A DNA stretch of 5,610 nt from Pseudomonadota bacterium (GTDB lineage: Bacteria > Pseudomonadota > Alphaproteobacteria > Rhizobiales > Rhizobiaceae). Made by a program: the position numbers and the translations under genes. Positions 5,560-5,610 of this stretch are shown here, one piece after another. The stretch covers positions 1 through 5,610 of the forward strand of contig JAEWHQ010000288.1 in the NCBI GenBank assembly GCA_023387715.1, given 5' to 3'. How positions within the stretch are numbered: the stretch's first letter is position 1; each line of letters starts with the position of its first letter. The notes beneath the pieces were generated by a model. It saw nothing but the letters and a program-made list of their open reading frames with translations. It was not told the DNA's origin and ran no database searches.

Positions 5560-5610
5560 ATGATTGCGCTTAATAATAAAGTTGCCTTAGTGACCGGAGC
5601 CGCCCAAGGT
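5560..5610 (+). CDS. Short-chain dehydrogenase/reductase, N-terminal 17 codons (runs off window)
   Basis: The frame from ATG at 5560 gives MIALNNKVALVTGAAQG up to the last base. The pattern of a short lead, then KVALVTGAAQG, is the first beta strand and the start of the TGxxxGxG nucleotide-binding motif of classical NAD(P)-dependent SDR enzymes. AAGGA (5548-5552) lies 7 nt before the ATG and supports the start. The catalytic Ser-Tyr-Lys residues lie outside the window, so substrate and cofactor preference cannot be judged. It sits downstream of the TRAP cluster on the same strand but past a terminator, so it is probably a separate transcript; a role in the same pathway is inference. Confidence 0.8.
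   Translation, partial: MIALNNKVALVTGAAQG

Noticed and set aside
1..5610. CRISPR array, insertion sequence, tRNA/rRNA, defence or phage module
   Set aside because: No spaced direct repeats, no transposase-like frames or terminal inverted repeats, no tRNA-like cloverleaf, and all long reading frames are accounted for by metabolic or transport genes.

Overview
The window reads as a stretch of a Gram-negative proteobacterial chromosome. An alphaproteobacterium with lower GC than most is my best guess: GC is roughly mid-to-high 40s percent by eye, with clearly AT-rich intergenic DNA. The grounds are a tripartite TRAP transporter with a Sec-exported periplasmic binding protein, strong GGAGG ribosome binding sites, and a catabolic-locus layout (LysR regulator, RidA-type protein, amidase, TRAP system, SDR oxidoreductase) common in such bacteria. 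No genus can be assigned from the sequence alone.

Layout. Positions 1-377 (+) hold the C-terminal part of a LysR-type regulator whose start lies upstream of the window. It converges on, and overlaps by 10 bp, a RidA/YjgF-like gene at 368-856 (-). A strong hairpin followed by five T residues (327-362) sits inside the last codons of the lysR gene. The 279-bp gap at 857-1135 separates the divergent RidA-like gene and amidase; it contains several perfect inverted repeats, including CTGTATC-N9-GATACAG over a TATAAT hexamer that faces the RidA-like gene. From 1136 to 5344 (+) lies a tight four-gene cluster: a stand-alone amidase-signature hydrolase starting at TTG, then dctP, dctQ and dctM of a TRAP transporter. 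A textbook intrinsic terminator (5369-5398) closes it. After about 160 bp, the first 17 codons of a short-chain dehydrogenase/reductase begin at 5560 and run off the end.

How the genes may work together. The three TRAP genes encode a complete sodium- or proton-driven importer. Its binding protein keeps the arginine that in this family holds a substrate carboxylate. The amidase is co-directional, only 32 bp upstream, with no terminator between, so it is likely cotranscribed and likely acts on the imported compound or a product of it. The RidA-like protein and the SDR would be accessory or downstream steps (reactive-intermediate clearance, alcohol/ketone oxidoreduction). The substrate cannot be read from the sequence. 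I see no CRISPR array, insertion sequence, RNA gene, phage or defence system; this is an ordinary catabolic locus. The most unusual points are the terminator inside the lysR reading frame and the palindrome-rich control region.
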